Part shown: piece after piece, positions 10,691 to 23,041 of the stretch
How positions within the stretch are numbered: position 1 is the first letter of the stretch
Layout: each line of letters starts with the position of its first letter
From: Ornithodoros turicata
Lineage: Eukaryota; Arthropoda; Arachnida; Ixodida; Argasidae
Direction of reading: 5' to 3'
Assembly: GCF_037126465.1 (NCBI RefSeq)
Contig: NC_088202.1
Span: 33,774,213-33,838,212 of the forward strand
DNA length: 64,000 nt
Program-made: the position numbers and the translations under genes
Notes under the pieces: generated by a model
What the model was told of the DNA's origin: nothing
Databases searched by the model: none
Seen by the model: the letters and a program-made list of their open reading frames with translations, nothing else

Positions 10691-13600
10691 ACTTCTTCAA
10701 CATTACTTGAATGAGGAATGCGGAGAATGAGGAAATGTATGCCTTGCATGTTCTGGATGTGCTCTATTTGCTGACCCCTGCTGTTGGGCTAAAATCCAGC
10801 AACTACACAAAAAGATTAACAAATGCAGAACAGGAGACAGAAACACGGACACAATGACACAATTGAGATCATGATATGCTGTCAGTTTTTTTCTGTGTCT
10901 CTGGTTCTACATCTTGTGAACATGCGCCACATTGCCAGCACCCTGCTACTCCACTGCCAGCACTCTTGCTACGAAGAGAGCCTCTCAGCAATAAAAATGC
11001 GGGTTGTCAAATGCACGTAAACAGTGGTTACATTTTTTGGGGGTTCACTCATCTAATGTTTATGCCAGAAAATGCTCCCCTAGTTCACATGGCATACTGA
11101 ATATGAGTGTGCTCCACAGCCACAAACTACATTGTAAATTAGCACTGCAGTATGTTTATTGGCACACATGAAATTACCCTTCATAAGTGCATCATGCAAG
11201 CTGATTGATTCTGATGCCAACTGCTCATGAAATAACGTGGGGTGGGGTGAAAGACACTGGAATCACATGTTGCGTCACTAGCAGTGCCGTACTCACTCAG
11301 CAGTGACATCACAAGCAGTGATTTTTCACTGAAGCCTGCAACTCAACGATGTAATTTACATCTTGATTGCAGAAAAAGTAAGCACATGTTTGTTATTACT
11401 CGGTATACAGTTGAAACTTGTTAATGTGATGACGGTAATTCTCGTTGATTTTGGCAATGAAACCATTTTAGGATAAAAAACACCTGTCAAGGTGTAAGCT
11501 ATGAAAAGTAGTAAATTGAGTGAGGCATTTTAAATTGCCTTTTTTCCTTTATATTTTCAGTGCTGACATACATCAGCTTGTGTAACTGTCAACCTGGGCT
11601 ATTCCAGCCAAAACCAGTCAGAGATGTAGCTTGACTCTGTTAAATATCACTGAAAAAAATTGTGTGCATTTTTTAGATGATGCATATATCGAATGTAACT
11701 CATCATTTTGTTTTCTTGAACAATGGGGGCACATTAAACTGTGCCGAAATATGAAGTTGTCCCTTACGAGCTTCCTTCTGACATCTACATATGCATCATT
11801 TGCGCGCTTTCCTTGCCTGGTGTTAGAGGGGAGCCACGGCTCTGCCATCCCAAAGGGTATGTAGAACGAGAATAAATCTGGTGATGTGGTGAGAACTCTG
11901 TATCTGTCCCTTCTATGTCGTTCCAGCCTCAGAACATCAGTTTATCTCTTGTACACATTTGGAGTCAAAGTTTACAATACATTTCTGACAAATTAGCATT
12001 CTTGAAGGAGTACCAGATTATTTATGCTTGTAACTGATTACTTGTGATTAGCTTCACATAAAAATATCAAGCTGATCTATATTTATTGTTTAACCATGTG
12101 TTTGAGAATATCAAGCACTTGCAAAAATCTACTTTTTTTCAGATAGTATATTCACATACAGGTTGTCTAAAAGAAATCTTCCCTTATTTGTATAACTAGT
12201 CCTCTCCTGCAACATAGTGAAAATCTACAGGTTTATTTTTCTTTGAAAAATATTTTTAAAAAAATTGTCACCATAATGTGCTGCAGGTTGTTCGTCAGTT
12301 GGGACCATCTAGGAAGAAAAAAAAAAAAAAAGTATGCTTCTCTCTTGCGAAAATCGAAGCTCTGCTTCTCCATTTTGAGAACCTACAGGTGTATTTGTTC
12401 TTACGCAAGAAAAAATGTTTCGTCAGCTCATTTATATCCCATCTGTATGACGCTATAGCACACTTTGAACAAATTCTGCATTCAACCGTTCTGCCCAGTT
12501 CTACAGATTAATTGCAGTCGCTGCTTCATAACAGCTTTGTCAACATTTATGATTGTTTTCACATACCTGAAGTCATCTGGAAAGTGAACAAATCTCATCA
12601 TTTCAAGGGCATACCCTCTCCTATAGCAAGTTCAGAATCTGCTGGCATGTGTTTTCTGTAGGTCTTATAGCATCAGCTGACCATATTGGCTCAGATCATG
12701 TCAGAATGCGACGTAACAGCTTTTGGAAACAATTTATTATGATCTCGTGTGCCCTTCAACCACAACAGAAAAAAAAAACAAAAAAAACAGTCTTTCTTTC
12801 AGTGGAAATAGGTGTTTTTGCTGCATTAACAGAAGGTGGCTCAAATTAATTGTGTACCTCCTTGTGGCCTGGGTGGAGCATGCCTCACTGTGCTTTATGT
12901 CCAGTAATTTCTTCTCCAACCGCATCTCTTTGGCAGTGAGCCACAACGTATGCAGTCTTCAAGCTTTCTTTCACCCGGAAGAACAGCTCTGCAGGCATCA
13001 GAATATTTGCACGCAATAAGGGGCTACAATCTAGCCCTATAGATGCTAACGTTTTAAATGGTACTGCGAACACAGTCATAGTACCCTATATCACGGCACA
13101 AAGCAATTATGTCAAAGCTATGCTTGTGGAGGCAAAGTCACGCTTGCCAAAGCCAAAGAGGCAAAGTGATGCTTATGGAGGGGTTTATTATGCCCTGCTG
13201 CTCAGTGTATGGCTTCTGTTTTTAGCTGGAACAAACCAATAAAAAAAAAAAATCTGAGGAAAGAAATATGCCACCTTCAGTTGTCATCGACCAAGCAAAC
13301 TAAGTCAATAATGGTGGTTGTTATTCACTCTGCTATGTGATTGTCTTCATGTAAATTCACCTCTTTGGTACTGTGGTATCAGGTAGCTTCCTTGTAGCGT
13401 AACATATATGTGACCACATAGAGGACAAAGAGGAGGAATTAGCTAGTCTGGCGTAGGAGCTCTCACACTGGCATAGCTGGTCAAAAAGAAAATGTGGGCC
13501 ATACATCACATAAGACACAAATACCAGTATATTTTCAGCAAGCACTGGTTAATTTCTAGTAGGTGCAGTGCATATAGCATGTCCATGGACTGATTTTTTA

Positions 13601-15295
13601 TTCTTAGAGAAATAATATTTTTGCAGTTATAAAGGATGACAACATGTTCTACATCTGAAGCGAATGTACTAATTAGGTCTCGTTTAATTATTAGAAATAG
13701 AAGGTCGGTGCAAATGCAATGTCAGTTTCCCTATGTGCCGCTATAGTTTTCCAAAGTATGCTCGTGACCATTTAGTGCGAGGACATGGCCCCGAAATAAT
13801 GGCTGTGTGAGAGTAAGTCCCGGAGCGTTCTTTTTGCCTTTTCACTTGAACGTGAGGAAGAAACAACGCTGCAGAACTGCAAGCAGCACATTTAATGTAA
13901 TGTCGTACAGGATGCAAGTTTTACAGCGATTTCATATTTCAGCACAATATTTATAAGCTGTAAAAATTGGTGCAAGGGTACCATACAGTGAAGTAGCTGG
14001 TACCGTAAATTTTAGACCTCTTCTTGGCGTGGGTGCTTGGCATAAAGAGTGACTGCTAATAAACGTACTTGGGGATTTCTGAATGCGAAGATCATAGGAG
14101 AGAAAGGAAGGCAAACAAAGACAACAGAGGGTGCCATTCATTTCTCACACTTCTGATTTCAGTTACTTCATTGCTCTTAGTTTTCTTCAGTTCCGACATC
14201 TGATAACCAGAATTTACAATGTATGTCCACGCGAATAAAAAAAGATGCAAAAATTCCTGTGAGAAAATTTCATGGTTTTTAATACCTTGAAAATGGCATT
14301 CTTTGGTTCCAGTGTATTCAAAGACCAGTGAAAACAAACTGCTTGAAGTATTATGTCTAGATACATCTTTTGCAGCTTTTGCATGGCAAATCGTTGTCTA
14401 GGAAGGTGCGCGAATCAATGTGGATGTTCCTGAAATTAGAATCTTATTTCGTTACACTTTGAGATTACCGTATGCTGGTTACCAAAAAAATTAGGACCTC
14501 TGCTGACTCAAGTTATTCATTCGAGAGAAAATAGTTTTTTTCTTGCAAACAAACACACAATTTCTTCACATTCATATGCAGCTTATTTGCAGAAATGCAT
14601 TTCGAGAGTCTGTCCAGTACTTGTTCCGTGCGTTAATCAGAACGTAGGCTCACAAGGAAAACCACAGGCAGGTTCCGATTTCACGATTCTACGGTTCTGA
14701 GCCTGGAACACAGGCAGACACATACAGACGGACAAACGCAACACATCCACACGGTATCGGAATCAGGCTTTTTCGTCCATCGTCACTTTTCAACTATACG
14801 ATTTCACAACCAAGGCAGCCCTGCGGGAGAATGGCGATGTTCGCGACAATGTTCATAATATAGCAGGTGTCCACCATAGCTGGAACCAACATCGGGAACT
14901 CATTTGGTGACAAGACACGAATTCAGAGTTCGACATTCGACAGAGCTTGACAGGCGAGCAGCAGAACCATTAACTGCAGTCTCAACAGAATCCTGATAGC
15001 CGGCGAAGAATACAGTAAACGATTCGTCCAGACTCGGTACTCTCGTTCCCAGCCCACCGCAAAAAGCCTCACCCTGCGGGGAACTATTTTGAAACGCGGG
15101 AGCGAAAAGCCTTCGCTGCTATGAGGCTGTCGTTCCTGTCGACCAATCAGAGACGATTTATTTTGAAAGTTTGAATCTGAAGTGTTTGTATCGCAAAAGT
15201 TGATTTTTACAGCTTTATCTTTACATCGTGGATTTTTTCGTGATTTATTTCGAGGAGTTTATTCTCGAAGTTTATTTTGCGAAGTGTAAAACAGA
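10691..15295. other. Long stretch without a recognised gene
   Basis: A/T tracts and short reading frames dominate. The only shared repeat I recognise is a SINE-tail fragment at about 11893-11950. I found no transposon ends, arrays or conserved protein motifs. It may be true intergenic or intronic DNA or very old repeats. Confidence 0.5.
11893..11950 (+). repeat. SINE tail fragment
   Basis: The sequence CTGTCCCTTCTATGT, then GTTCCA, then CCTCAGAACATCAGTTT recurs at 42498-42540 (+) and in reverse at about 42120-42165. There it lies downstream of a tRNA-like head. Here the head is absent, so this is a truncated copy. Confidence 0.65.
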
Positions 15296-15424
15296 GTGTT
15301 CCCGTCATGGCAGCCCCCACGGAAAACGGTAACCAATGAAATGCGCCTAAGTTTGATTGACAGGTTGAGCCTCTTTTTTAGGCTCCTCCTAATGGCCAGA
15401 CTCCCTTTGGCATACACGACACTG
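15296..15424 (+). repeat. Half copy of the 96-212 repeat
   Basis: Matches about 96-210: GATTGACAGGT, AGCCTCTTTTTTAGGCTCC, then CTCCCTTTGGCATACACG. Homology stops at TGTGAACC, exactly where the left arm of the large inverted block starts. The right palindrome arm present at 216-249 is missing. Confidence 0.65.
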
Positions 15425-15575
15425 TGTGAACCTAGGGACGCGCGTTCCTTGGGACCGCGAAAATGGTCGGCGATAAGTACTGAGTCATGATCCCATTTCT
15501 GTCTCTCTCTTTTTTTCTTCTTCTTTCCTGTTTTCGTGGAATGAATTGACGGATTTTGACGGCTACTGTGTTCGC

Positions 15576-15985
15576 TTGTTTTTGCTTTTAATAAACGTTT
15601 CATGATCAGCGTCCTTGAGCGATGCGCGCGTTTGTTTGTTTGTTTGTTTTTGCTTTTAATGAACGTTTATGATGGCTTGTTTTTGCTTTTAAGAAACGTT
15701 TTATGATAGGCGTCCTTGAGCGATGCCCGCGTTTGTTTGTTTGTTTGATTTTGCTTTTAATGGACGTTTTATGATGGCTTGATTCATGACCTGTTGTTGC
15801 GCGCGGACTATGAACATATCCCTGGCAAGTTTTCGGTGTCCTTGAGCGATGATCGCGTTTGTTTGTTTTGTTTTTAATGAACGTTTTATGATGGCTTGAT
15901 TCATTTTCTGTTAGGCGCGGACTTTGAATGGCGCGTTTGCGGCGTCCTTGGGCGATGCCCGCGTTTGTTTGTTTTATTAAATATA
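15576..15985 (+). repeat. Variable-length tandem repeat with GTTTGTTTGTTT and CGTCCTTGAGCGATG motifs
   Basis: Five to six imperfect units combine TTTGCTTTTAATGAACGTTT, ATGATGGC, a GTTTGTTT run and CGTCCTTGAGCGATGC. The right arm holds essentially one such unit near 30740-30810, so the tract expanded in this arm, or contracted in the other, after the duplication. The open frames across it (AKT/KQTN-rich) are repeat artefacts. Confidence 0.75.
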
Positions 15986-16228
15986 TGGAACACGCGTTGT
16001 TAGAGTGATCTTGATAAGACGTCCGCAGAATCATTGCGCCCGTGTTTGGGTGACTCTAGGTGATAGTAGGGCGTTCTTTGGCGTGTGTGTGTGTGTGCCT
16101 TCCCTTTTATTGAGCATGTCATGCGATTCGTGTGCGATGCGCTGTGGACCGGGGCACGGGCGGTGAGAGGTATACCCCGTTTTTGTTTCTTTGTCGTTTC
16201 GCGGGACAATGCGTCATTATGCACTGTT

Positions 16229-16381
16229 CCCAAGCAGCACAATGCACTGAAAGTCGAGTGCAATAGGGGTGGACGGGTAGGTGGAAGGCCTTGAACAGAT
16301 TCGTGAAGCTAAAGAACGTTGATAAGACACATACCGTCCACCCCTATTGCACTCGACTTTCAGTACATTGTGCTGCTTGGG
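16229..16381. mobile_element. 153-bp MITE with about 48-bp TIRs (left-arm copy)
   Basis: The ends are inverted copies starting CCCAAGCAGCACAATG, nearly identical for about 48 bp (one mismatch). The matching place in the right arm (near 30339-30350) has GACTGTTTCCC uninterrupted, so that is an empty site. A second copy sits elsewhere in the right arm (30493-30645). The duplicated target is TT if the element starts at CCC, or GTTC/GTTT if it starts at CCA. The short TSD prevents a firm superfamily call. Confidence 0.82.
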
Positions 16382-16715
16382 TTTCCTTCTGCGTTTTTTC
16401 TTTTTTTTTTGTTCTCTGTTTCATACCCCCTTTTTCTCTTCACTGCGTCGTGCGACACGTGTTGTTACGAAAGGAATTTGATGACATGCCCGTGCCTTTT
16501 TTGTGCGTATGTTTAGATAATGCCGACAGAACGCTCTGGTTCTTTTTCCCCTTTTACTGAACATGATGCCACGCATGCTGTTACAGAAGGACTTTGACGA
16601 GACGCCCAAGCCGTTTTTGTGCGTATGTTTGGTTATGCTGGCTAATGACGAAGGAAAACTACTTTTTTGGTGGTTTCTTTCATTAAACTTTTGGTGGCAC
16701 CGTACTGCTGTCAAT

Positions 16716-17528
16716 CGACTGGGCACACAAATCGGACAACAACGACACTCTTTGCTGGACGAGAACTCTTCCAGGAGTGCTGCGTACAAGATCAGCAGCG
16801 GTTTTTATGACAGTCTAACCCAAGAGTCGTCGACCACTCGAGACGAGTCCACTTGTTTTAGGTACAGGCACCCATTTTAAGGCCTTCCATTGCAGGGCCA
16901 GGGCAATGGCCTGACATTCCTTTCTTTCGACTGTGTGAGACGGAATGTTCAAGAGCATTGCGGGCATATATATTGCAAGTCACCAGTTCAGGCCGGAAAC
17001 GATGGACTACAATTCGCTACGCTGCCAAGGTCTAGAAGCTGAAGAGATACTGAAACAAAGAAAGCGCCGGTTCCACGTAAACCACCCACCATTTTCGGCG
17101 TTTTGACCCCTCTTTTCTCCTTGTAGGAGAATAATCTGCATTCACTGAGCGACCCAAAGACGGACTTCACAACACAAAGTTCAGTGATAAAAAGTTGGTT
17201 GTGCAAAGATAAGAGAGAACGAATTCTTGGTTCCATTGTATGCTCAAGTATAGAACGTGCCTAGTTGTGTTCTTTCTGAGCTCATCTCAAACTTTATAAC
17301 TCTCTCCGATGTTTTCTGCACAAACTCGAAGTAATAAGGTATAAGTGTTTGTCTTTATATCTGTTGCCGTGAGTTCCTGTAGTACACTTGATGTACGTGC
17401 TAGACCGTAAGGACGCTGGACTGATGTCTGTTATGATTTCGTTAGTTTAAGATGCGCCTATTTGCCTAAGGACTCTTGCGTACCACGGCGCACTGAGAAA
17501 ACCAATGCAAGCATATCGGATTCCGTGC
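16716..17528. other. Left-arm segment without recognised gene or right-arm match
   Basis: Homology to the right arm ends near TCAATCGACTGGGC. The rest up to the 17-bp array has no family signature I can recognise. A short inverted motif (GGCCTTCCATTGC and its near-complement) occurs near 16880-16912. Confidence 0.5.
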
Positions 17529-17818
17529 CACTACATCCAAAGTGCCAGTACATCCAACGCGCCGTTACATCCAAAACCGAGCCGTTACGTTCAACATGCT
17601 GTTACATCCATTGTGCCGTTACATCCAACGAGACGTTACATCCATTTTTGGCCACTACATCCCCGGGTCATTACATCCATTTTTGGCCACTACATCCCCG
17701 GGTCATTACATCCAACGAGCCAGTATATCCAACGAGTCATTACATCCAACGAGCCAGTACATCCAACGAGTCATCACATCCATCGGGCCAGTACGTCCAA
17801 CGAGCCATTACATCCACG
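17529..17818 (+). repeat. 17-bp tandem array (TTACATCCAACGAGCCG type)
   Basis: About 17 degenerate units spaced 17 bp apart, each with (T/C)(A/G)TCCA(A/T)CG. The 17-bp period shifts frame every unit and the unit lacks stops, so all three forward frames stay open; these frames are not genes. Related arrays occur at 23183-23371, 25662-25800 and 26434-26620. Confidence 0.9.
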
Positions 17819-18666
17819 AACACAGAACACTCGGTCAATGTTCTCGTCGGTGTTCTGTGTTTGTTACGCAGCGCCTTCCATCGACCATCTCAAACGCGGT
17901 TCATTCCAACATCGCTGTTCTGTACTTTTTTTGTCGCACCTACGTCAGTGGCCAGCAAGTGTTGAGGTCGTTAATTCCTTAGTTGTTTTCAAACTTAGGA
18001 GGGGAGCCTATAGGTGAGTGGTCCTTATGCGAATGTCGCTGTTCTGCGCTTTATTGCCAATGATCTCCTTCACCTATGAGATAGCGTCCTGTGTGTGAAT
18101 CACGTGGTGTGAATACCAGATAGGGTTGGGAAGGTGCACACACCTGGTCACCTGAATCCGGGAAAACCCATGGGTTGACCCAGAAACGGGTTACTGTTGC
18201 TGCCTGGACGATTCGACGGAGAAGAATTCCTCCGATTGAGAGACTCCACCCCGGGCAGCGAAAGGATTTTCTTGTCCGGAGATAGCGACTTGGAAGCGCT
18301 TTTGTCTTCCGAGTAAGTGGTTTGGGACGGAAACTTTAGCATAACTCACCAGAATTCATTAATCCCGTTGTACACCCTTCATGTGTCGATACGAGAAGAG
18401 TGTCACCTTGTGGTGTTTGCGGTCACGTGACACAGCCTCCCATGAATAGACCCTTGGTGTAATTCGTGACACACTCCTAGTCTCCTACACTGTTTCAGCA
18501 ATTTGGGAACACTACAAAGCTCAGGTTACTGGATGTTTTATTTCAAAGTTGCAGCTATGAATGCAGCAGTGGCAGTGTTCAGCGCTGTACGTGTTAATCA
18601 GTCGATAAAAATAAGTGGCCGCGCCTTTCATTATGCGAAGGCGATAAATGAAAAGCGGGATGAGCT
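17819..18666 (+). repeat. Left arm, inner block (non-coding part)
   Basis: Closely matches the reverse complement of 24841-25661, including TCTCAAACGCGGTTCATTCC, CCTACGTCAGTGGCCAG and GTGAATCACGTGGTGTGAAT. It separates the 17-bp array from the MULE transposase remnant in both arms. No gene was recognised. Confidence 0.75.
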
Positions 18667-19226
18667 TTGCTTGAAAACCGTCTGCAGGACAATGAAGAAC
18701 TACGACAGTGGTTCAGGGTGGTAAGGCACCTGCCCTTCCTCCCCGAACATTTCCGTATCCCGTTCAGCGAGGATTTCATTTCCAATGCACCTCAGCAAGT
18801 ATCACCTCTTCAGAGCGCTCTGCTGCAGCACTTCATATCCTTCTTTCGCAATTTTGGCGGACATACGTTCCCATCCGTGACGTCTAGGACCACTTTGGCA
18901 ACTCCGGAGCACGCACCACGAATGTGGTTGAGGGTTGGCACAATGAATTCCATGACCAACTCCCGAACCAGCACCCAAGTCTCGCGGAACTGCTTGCATT
19001 TTTCCAGAAGGTGCAGCACGCCGCAAAGTACCAGCTGCGCCTTCGGCTATGCGACCCTGCAGCGCTGCCCACGCCACAAACGCCACGAATCCGCGAGAGG
19101 AACGTCCTATATGCCGAAAAGATGGAACTATTTCGCCACTATTTTTTGTGTGCCCCCGTTCAATATGAAGACGCCGTAACGTACCTGAAACGCGTAATAG
19201 ACGTTGGGATTTTGCTATGTACATAA
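18667..19226 (+). pseudogene. MULE transposase C-terminal remnant (left arm)
   Basis: The readable pieces lie in two frames: an upstream part with LENRLQDNEELRQWF and LPFLPEHFR, then TTNVVEGWHNEFHDQLPNQH and YAEKMELFRHYF up to a stop at about 19226. The T-N-x-V-E-G-W-H-N-x-x-H signature belongs to the C-terminal part of animal MULE transposases. About 100 bp at 18782-18886 replaces a shorter segment in the right-arm copy and shifts the frame, so the two parts do not join. No N-terminal DDE region was found nearby. The Drosophila foldback-associated NOF protein is also MULE-related, which may explain the neighbouring arrays. Confidence 0.65.
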
Positions 19227-19714
19227 TGTTATAGTCCGCGAATGAAGCGCTGTTTGTAACTGATGTACCTACTAAAATATAGTATGCACTTTGATATTAT
19301 CAATTATGGCCGCTCAAGAAACTGTGATCTTTTGCTGTTAAAGGGACTATGAAATGATTTTTTTCTCGTTTTCATCAGAAAGTAAACCTTTTTCCGAGTC
19401 TAGAACCAAAATTTTACCTTCATCATCACGCGAGGAGTATTCTCGGGAGCGAATTTAAACGGAGCGGCGAAGGGAGGACAGCTGGCGCCGCGCCGTGACG
19501 AGCTGCCGAGCGGAGACACAGCGGGTAACTTGACGGGACCACGGCCGGTTCGCCAACACGTCATCGTGACGTGTGGCCGAGCCGAAGGATCCCGCCAGGA
19601 GCATGGGCCATAGGATCCCGCGTATGCGTTCATCGGGAGTTTAAATCTCCATGACGGCAGCTTCCGCGCGATGGTCGCAGTTTATCGCAGTCGCATCCTG
19701 TGGTTTTTGTCGAC

Positions 19715-20025
19715 ATGCCGAGACGATGTTGGATAGTTGGTTGTCCTAATTTACGTCAATACTCGCCTGGTATCCAATGTGTCATGCTTCCCAGTGACGA
19801 GACGGACAGCTTTTGATGCCACGAAGCAATCGGACCGCCGGAGTGGAAAGACGATGTGGTGCCATCGACTGCTCGTGTTTATAGCGGACATTTGCATGAT
19901 CGAATTTACGAAGGGTACGCTGATTCTCTTCAACGTACTAGATAAAGAGCTCAGTGTCTTCTGAATCAAGGTGTAGCAACCTGCACACACCGGGGAAAGA
20001 ACATCCACCTAAACGGCGCAAAGGT
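19715..20025 (+). pseudogene. Degraded THAP-like exon inside the TTAA element
   Basis: From an ATG at 19715 the sequence reads MPRRCWIVGCPN, a C-x4-C start typical of THAP zinc fingers. The reading frame is broken at about 19812. In a shifted frame, VYSGHLHDRIYEGYADSLQR resembles the later C-x2-H and basic part of a THAP domain with the cysteine lost. The segment ends at a good donor (AAAGGTGTGAGT, GTGAGT at 20026). A short possible next exon lies at 20330-20362 between consensus splice sites. This is either a captured host THAP gene or the remains of the element's own DNA-binding protein. The homology is by eye only. Confidence 0.35.
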
Positions 20026-22390
20026 GTGAGTATTTTTCGTTATTGGGGCTAACAAAGGTCTCTCAGTCCGTGTGGTTCAAATGCTATCATAGATTTCAGG
20101 ATTGCGTGAATGGGTTAATTAACATCTGCGTGACTCTGAACCTTGCCGCCGCTTACGGCACAGAGAGAGTAAAAAAAAAAGAAAATAGAAGTTACCGAAT
20201 CTAGTCTCTAAACTTGATGATAAAAGTACACTTCGTTTAGCATGATCTTAGAAACCATACTTCAACAGAATATTTATGTACATACGTATCCGTTCTTTTC
20301 TCTTCACTCAGCTGCTTTCATGTTCACAGGTGACATCCTCAGCGGAGCCGGAAACCCCTTAGGTGAGACAGCATAATCATTGTAACCCACTATTCAGAGC
20401 AGACAAATGCCTGTGCACCCTCTTTCCAGATTCCTCTTTAATGCAGTGTCTTGCCTACCATTCGGGCTCTGTATATTGTTCACAAGTTTTTTTTATACCT
20501 TTTTTTGTCATTTGATTTTCAGTCTGCTTTATCACGTGCACAAATATGATATTGAGGGGGACATTTTCTTCCTTATCTTATAACCATTGCTCCGTTAGAT
20601 TACGTCATTTCCATTCACCGGAACTGGCCCATGTGTATGGCAGCTGAAGTCCTTCACCAGGGTAACATACCAGGACAACTCCAGCAAGTGCTCTGCAGGT
20701 CACCTCTAAATTAAAGGAACCTACCTTTGATGCACTATGTCCTCACGAGATTTTGTTCCTGCTACAACTCTGCGCTTTGTTTCGCATTATCAAAAAATAA
20801 CCCTACCAATCATTATCATACCGGTGTACTGCTGTGTTCAACCAGTTCAACTTGCTCTGGGCGTCCACAAGGCTGTGCAGCTACTTCAGCCCTTATTCGC
20901 TGGTGACACTGGTGCCAATACAGTTGTTAGATGAGATGTGACAGTGTAAAATAGAACATATCCTGTGTTCTATTAAAAATAAAAATTATGCATGTATAGC
21001 ATATAACGTGTATATGTAGATGTTAGGTCTTAGTTATTGTACTATTTGAGCTAAATGTCAACATTTCAGCTGTTTGAGCCTCATGCCCTCGTCCTTGACG
21101 CACATACAAGTGTGCCCACACCATCGGAGGAGCCTGCATAGCGAGGACTCTGTCCCAGTGGCAAATGGAACAGTTCTTTCACAAAGAAAGCAGACTTCCG
21201 CCAGAAGACCAACAAGCAGTTTTCTTGAAATAGTACCAATTACTTCTCGTTTTTCTAATTGCAAAATATTGGGCATGCTACGTCAGTACTGGGTTTTTTT
21301 TTTTTTTTGCTTCTTTCCAGTTACCTCAACTGGTGACTTCAAGCTTACGTAACACAATAATATAAGAGGGCATGAAGCAGGCGAACTGGTGTCGTGAGAT
21401 TGTGTCCCCCAGTCTTAGGGAATTTGAAACCTGGTTGAACAATAAATTTGTTACACGACAAACACTTGTCAGATGTGCAGAATACTCTTACACAATACGC
21501 TACAGCTGAGCTTTGTAGTCATGGTGGTTGGCAATGCTAAATGTTCAGATTTACGACGTGCTCAACTTTGAATAGAGAATACGTGAGGTGCTCATAAATA
21601 AATTCTTGCATGAAACATAATCTTAGGCAAACAAGAAGTGCTTCGACGGAAGGAAATACAGCCATCTGTAGAACAATAACTGCAGAGTAAATAAAAATCG
21701 CCTGAAGGCGCGAAGCTGCTTTGAATAATAACATCAATGATGACGAAGAACACGAGTTGAAACAAAGTAAAACAAAACATTAGACCACCCAGTCTTTTAC
21801 GATAATTTGTGCAAACAAACTGAGCAACAAAGGGGGCATCTTCCAAATATCACAGTCACACTTCACAACGCACTTCCTTTGTTGTCAGATTGTCAACATG
21901 TAAACATAACTGCAACTGACGTAAATATAACTGCAACGCCAAGCAACCACCAGAGACCTTGAATTGGTGACGGCGATACAACCAATACACGTTGCGGTGA
22001 ATCGCTAGAGGCCCACGTAACTCGTTAGCAAAGCTCTCAAAGACACGGTGGTACTTGAGTTCCTTGTTGTGAACGGCCGCAGAGCATAGGACGAATACAT
22101 TCGATGAAAAAGTACAGCTCACATGTCATACTTGCCAGCTCAACTGTAGCAAACGATTCACACGCAAAAAGCTGTTCATTATAGCGTGCTATCCGAACGC
22201 CTCCAAGCAAGAAAACGTAATGCTCCAACTTCAACCCTGAGACGCGACCAGAGACCTTGTGACCTTCTATGCGCGACTGGACGGCGCCAGCCACAGCGCG
22301 CTCACAGCATTACTTGACATTGCGCAACACCGGTGACGTAACGGGTAACAGAAGTGCGGTCCGTACAGTTACACCGTCGACGGGAGAATG

Positions 22391-22868
22391 CAGGTCCCCC
22401 AAGGTCGCCATTTTCCCATGTATTTGTTCCTATCCCGATGCGTGCAATGCCGGAGGCCGCCCTTAGATACCCCATTGTTACCAGACGTTGGCTTGCGTGG
22501 ATTGTAGCGCGCTAAAGATCCAGTTGAAGCACAATCCAAGCCAGGCCAAGTCACCGAAGGAGAAATGGACGACTGCAGCGCCTGCGACGCCCGGTACGAC
22601 AGGTACGCTATGTGATGCACGCAGCCGTGCACTAGATCCTTCCGATTGCTCAACACGTTTAAAAACGGACCAAAAAATGAAACACAACAGAGAAAGTTGT
22701 TATACGCGTTTTATTTGGACATATAGAGACTAGATTCATTCGCAGAAACAACAAAAACATTTTGCCGCTAAACTTAGCGCGCTGAAGTGATCCGGAACGG
22801 CAACAGTGGGGTATCTAGTGGCGGCCTTCTTCGTTGCACGCTTTTCCAAGGTGAGTTTGGGGGACCTG
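22391..22868. mobile_element. 478-bp hAT-like MITE nested in the TTAA element
   Basis: The ends are CAGGTCCCCCAA and its inverse TTGGGGGACCTG, flanked by an 8-bp direct repeat GGAGAATG (22383-22390 and 22869-22876). Inner inverted segments (GGCCGCCCTTAGATACCCC and its near-inverse) extend the terminal repeat. The equivalent place in the related 616-bp element (near 53540-53550) lacks it. An 8-bp TSD with CA...TG ends points to hAT. Confidence 0.85.
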
Positions 22869-23041
22869 GGAGAATGTGCGCGGGAGAGGAGGAACGCGGA
22901 AGAGACATTTCGAGCGCCTGCTCCTCGCAGAGTGGAGCGATTTCGTCCGGAAAAATTTGTGGCATATTAGTTTCTCGGCGGGAAGAACAGTTTCCAGCGA
23001 AAAAAAGTATGGAGGTTCGGGAAATTTCATAGTCCCTTTAA

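Larger units (their letters stand above)
15425..16715 (+). repeat. Large inverted duplication, left arm, outer block
   Basis: This block matches the reverse complement of 29998-30955. It starts TGTGAACCTAGGGACG and includes the segment near ATGGTCGGCGATAAGT. It differs from the right arm by an expanded tandem tract (15576-15985) and by the position of a 153-bp MITE. No protein of known family is encoded. Confidence 0.8.
19342..23037. mobile_element. 3.7-kb TTAA-flanked DNA transposon (piggyBac-like ends)
   Basis: The ends are AGGGACTATGAAA and its reverse complement, flanked by TTAA at 19338-19341 and 23038-23041. The other arm has the uninterrupted site GCTGCTAAGTCACT (near 24270), so the target was a single TTAA/CTAA. 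TTAA duplication is the hallmark of piggyBac-type elements. A 616-bp relative at 53094-53709 shares both terminal regions but lacks the middle. No intact piggyBac transposase is visible. The interior contains a THAP-like exon and a nested MITE (22391-22868). Apart from those features I see no identifiable gene in 20400-22280. Confidence 0.8.

Noticed and set aside
12243..13019. Overlapping frames of 65-98 codons containing KKKKK tracts
   Set aside because: They cross poly(A) tracts, overlap in several frames and show no family signature.
15606..16034. 142-codon minus-strand frame rich in AKT/NKQTN
   Set aside because: It is a translation of the expanded tandem tract in the left arm only.
17462..18017. 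Three overlapping forward open frames of 146-170 codons rich in HPTS/YIQ repeats
   Set aside because: They run through a 17-bp array whose unit lacks stops, so all frames stay open. Repetition, not coding, explains them.
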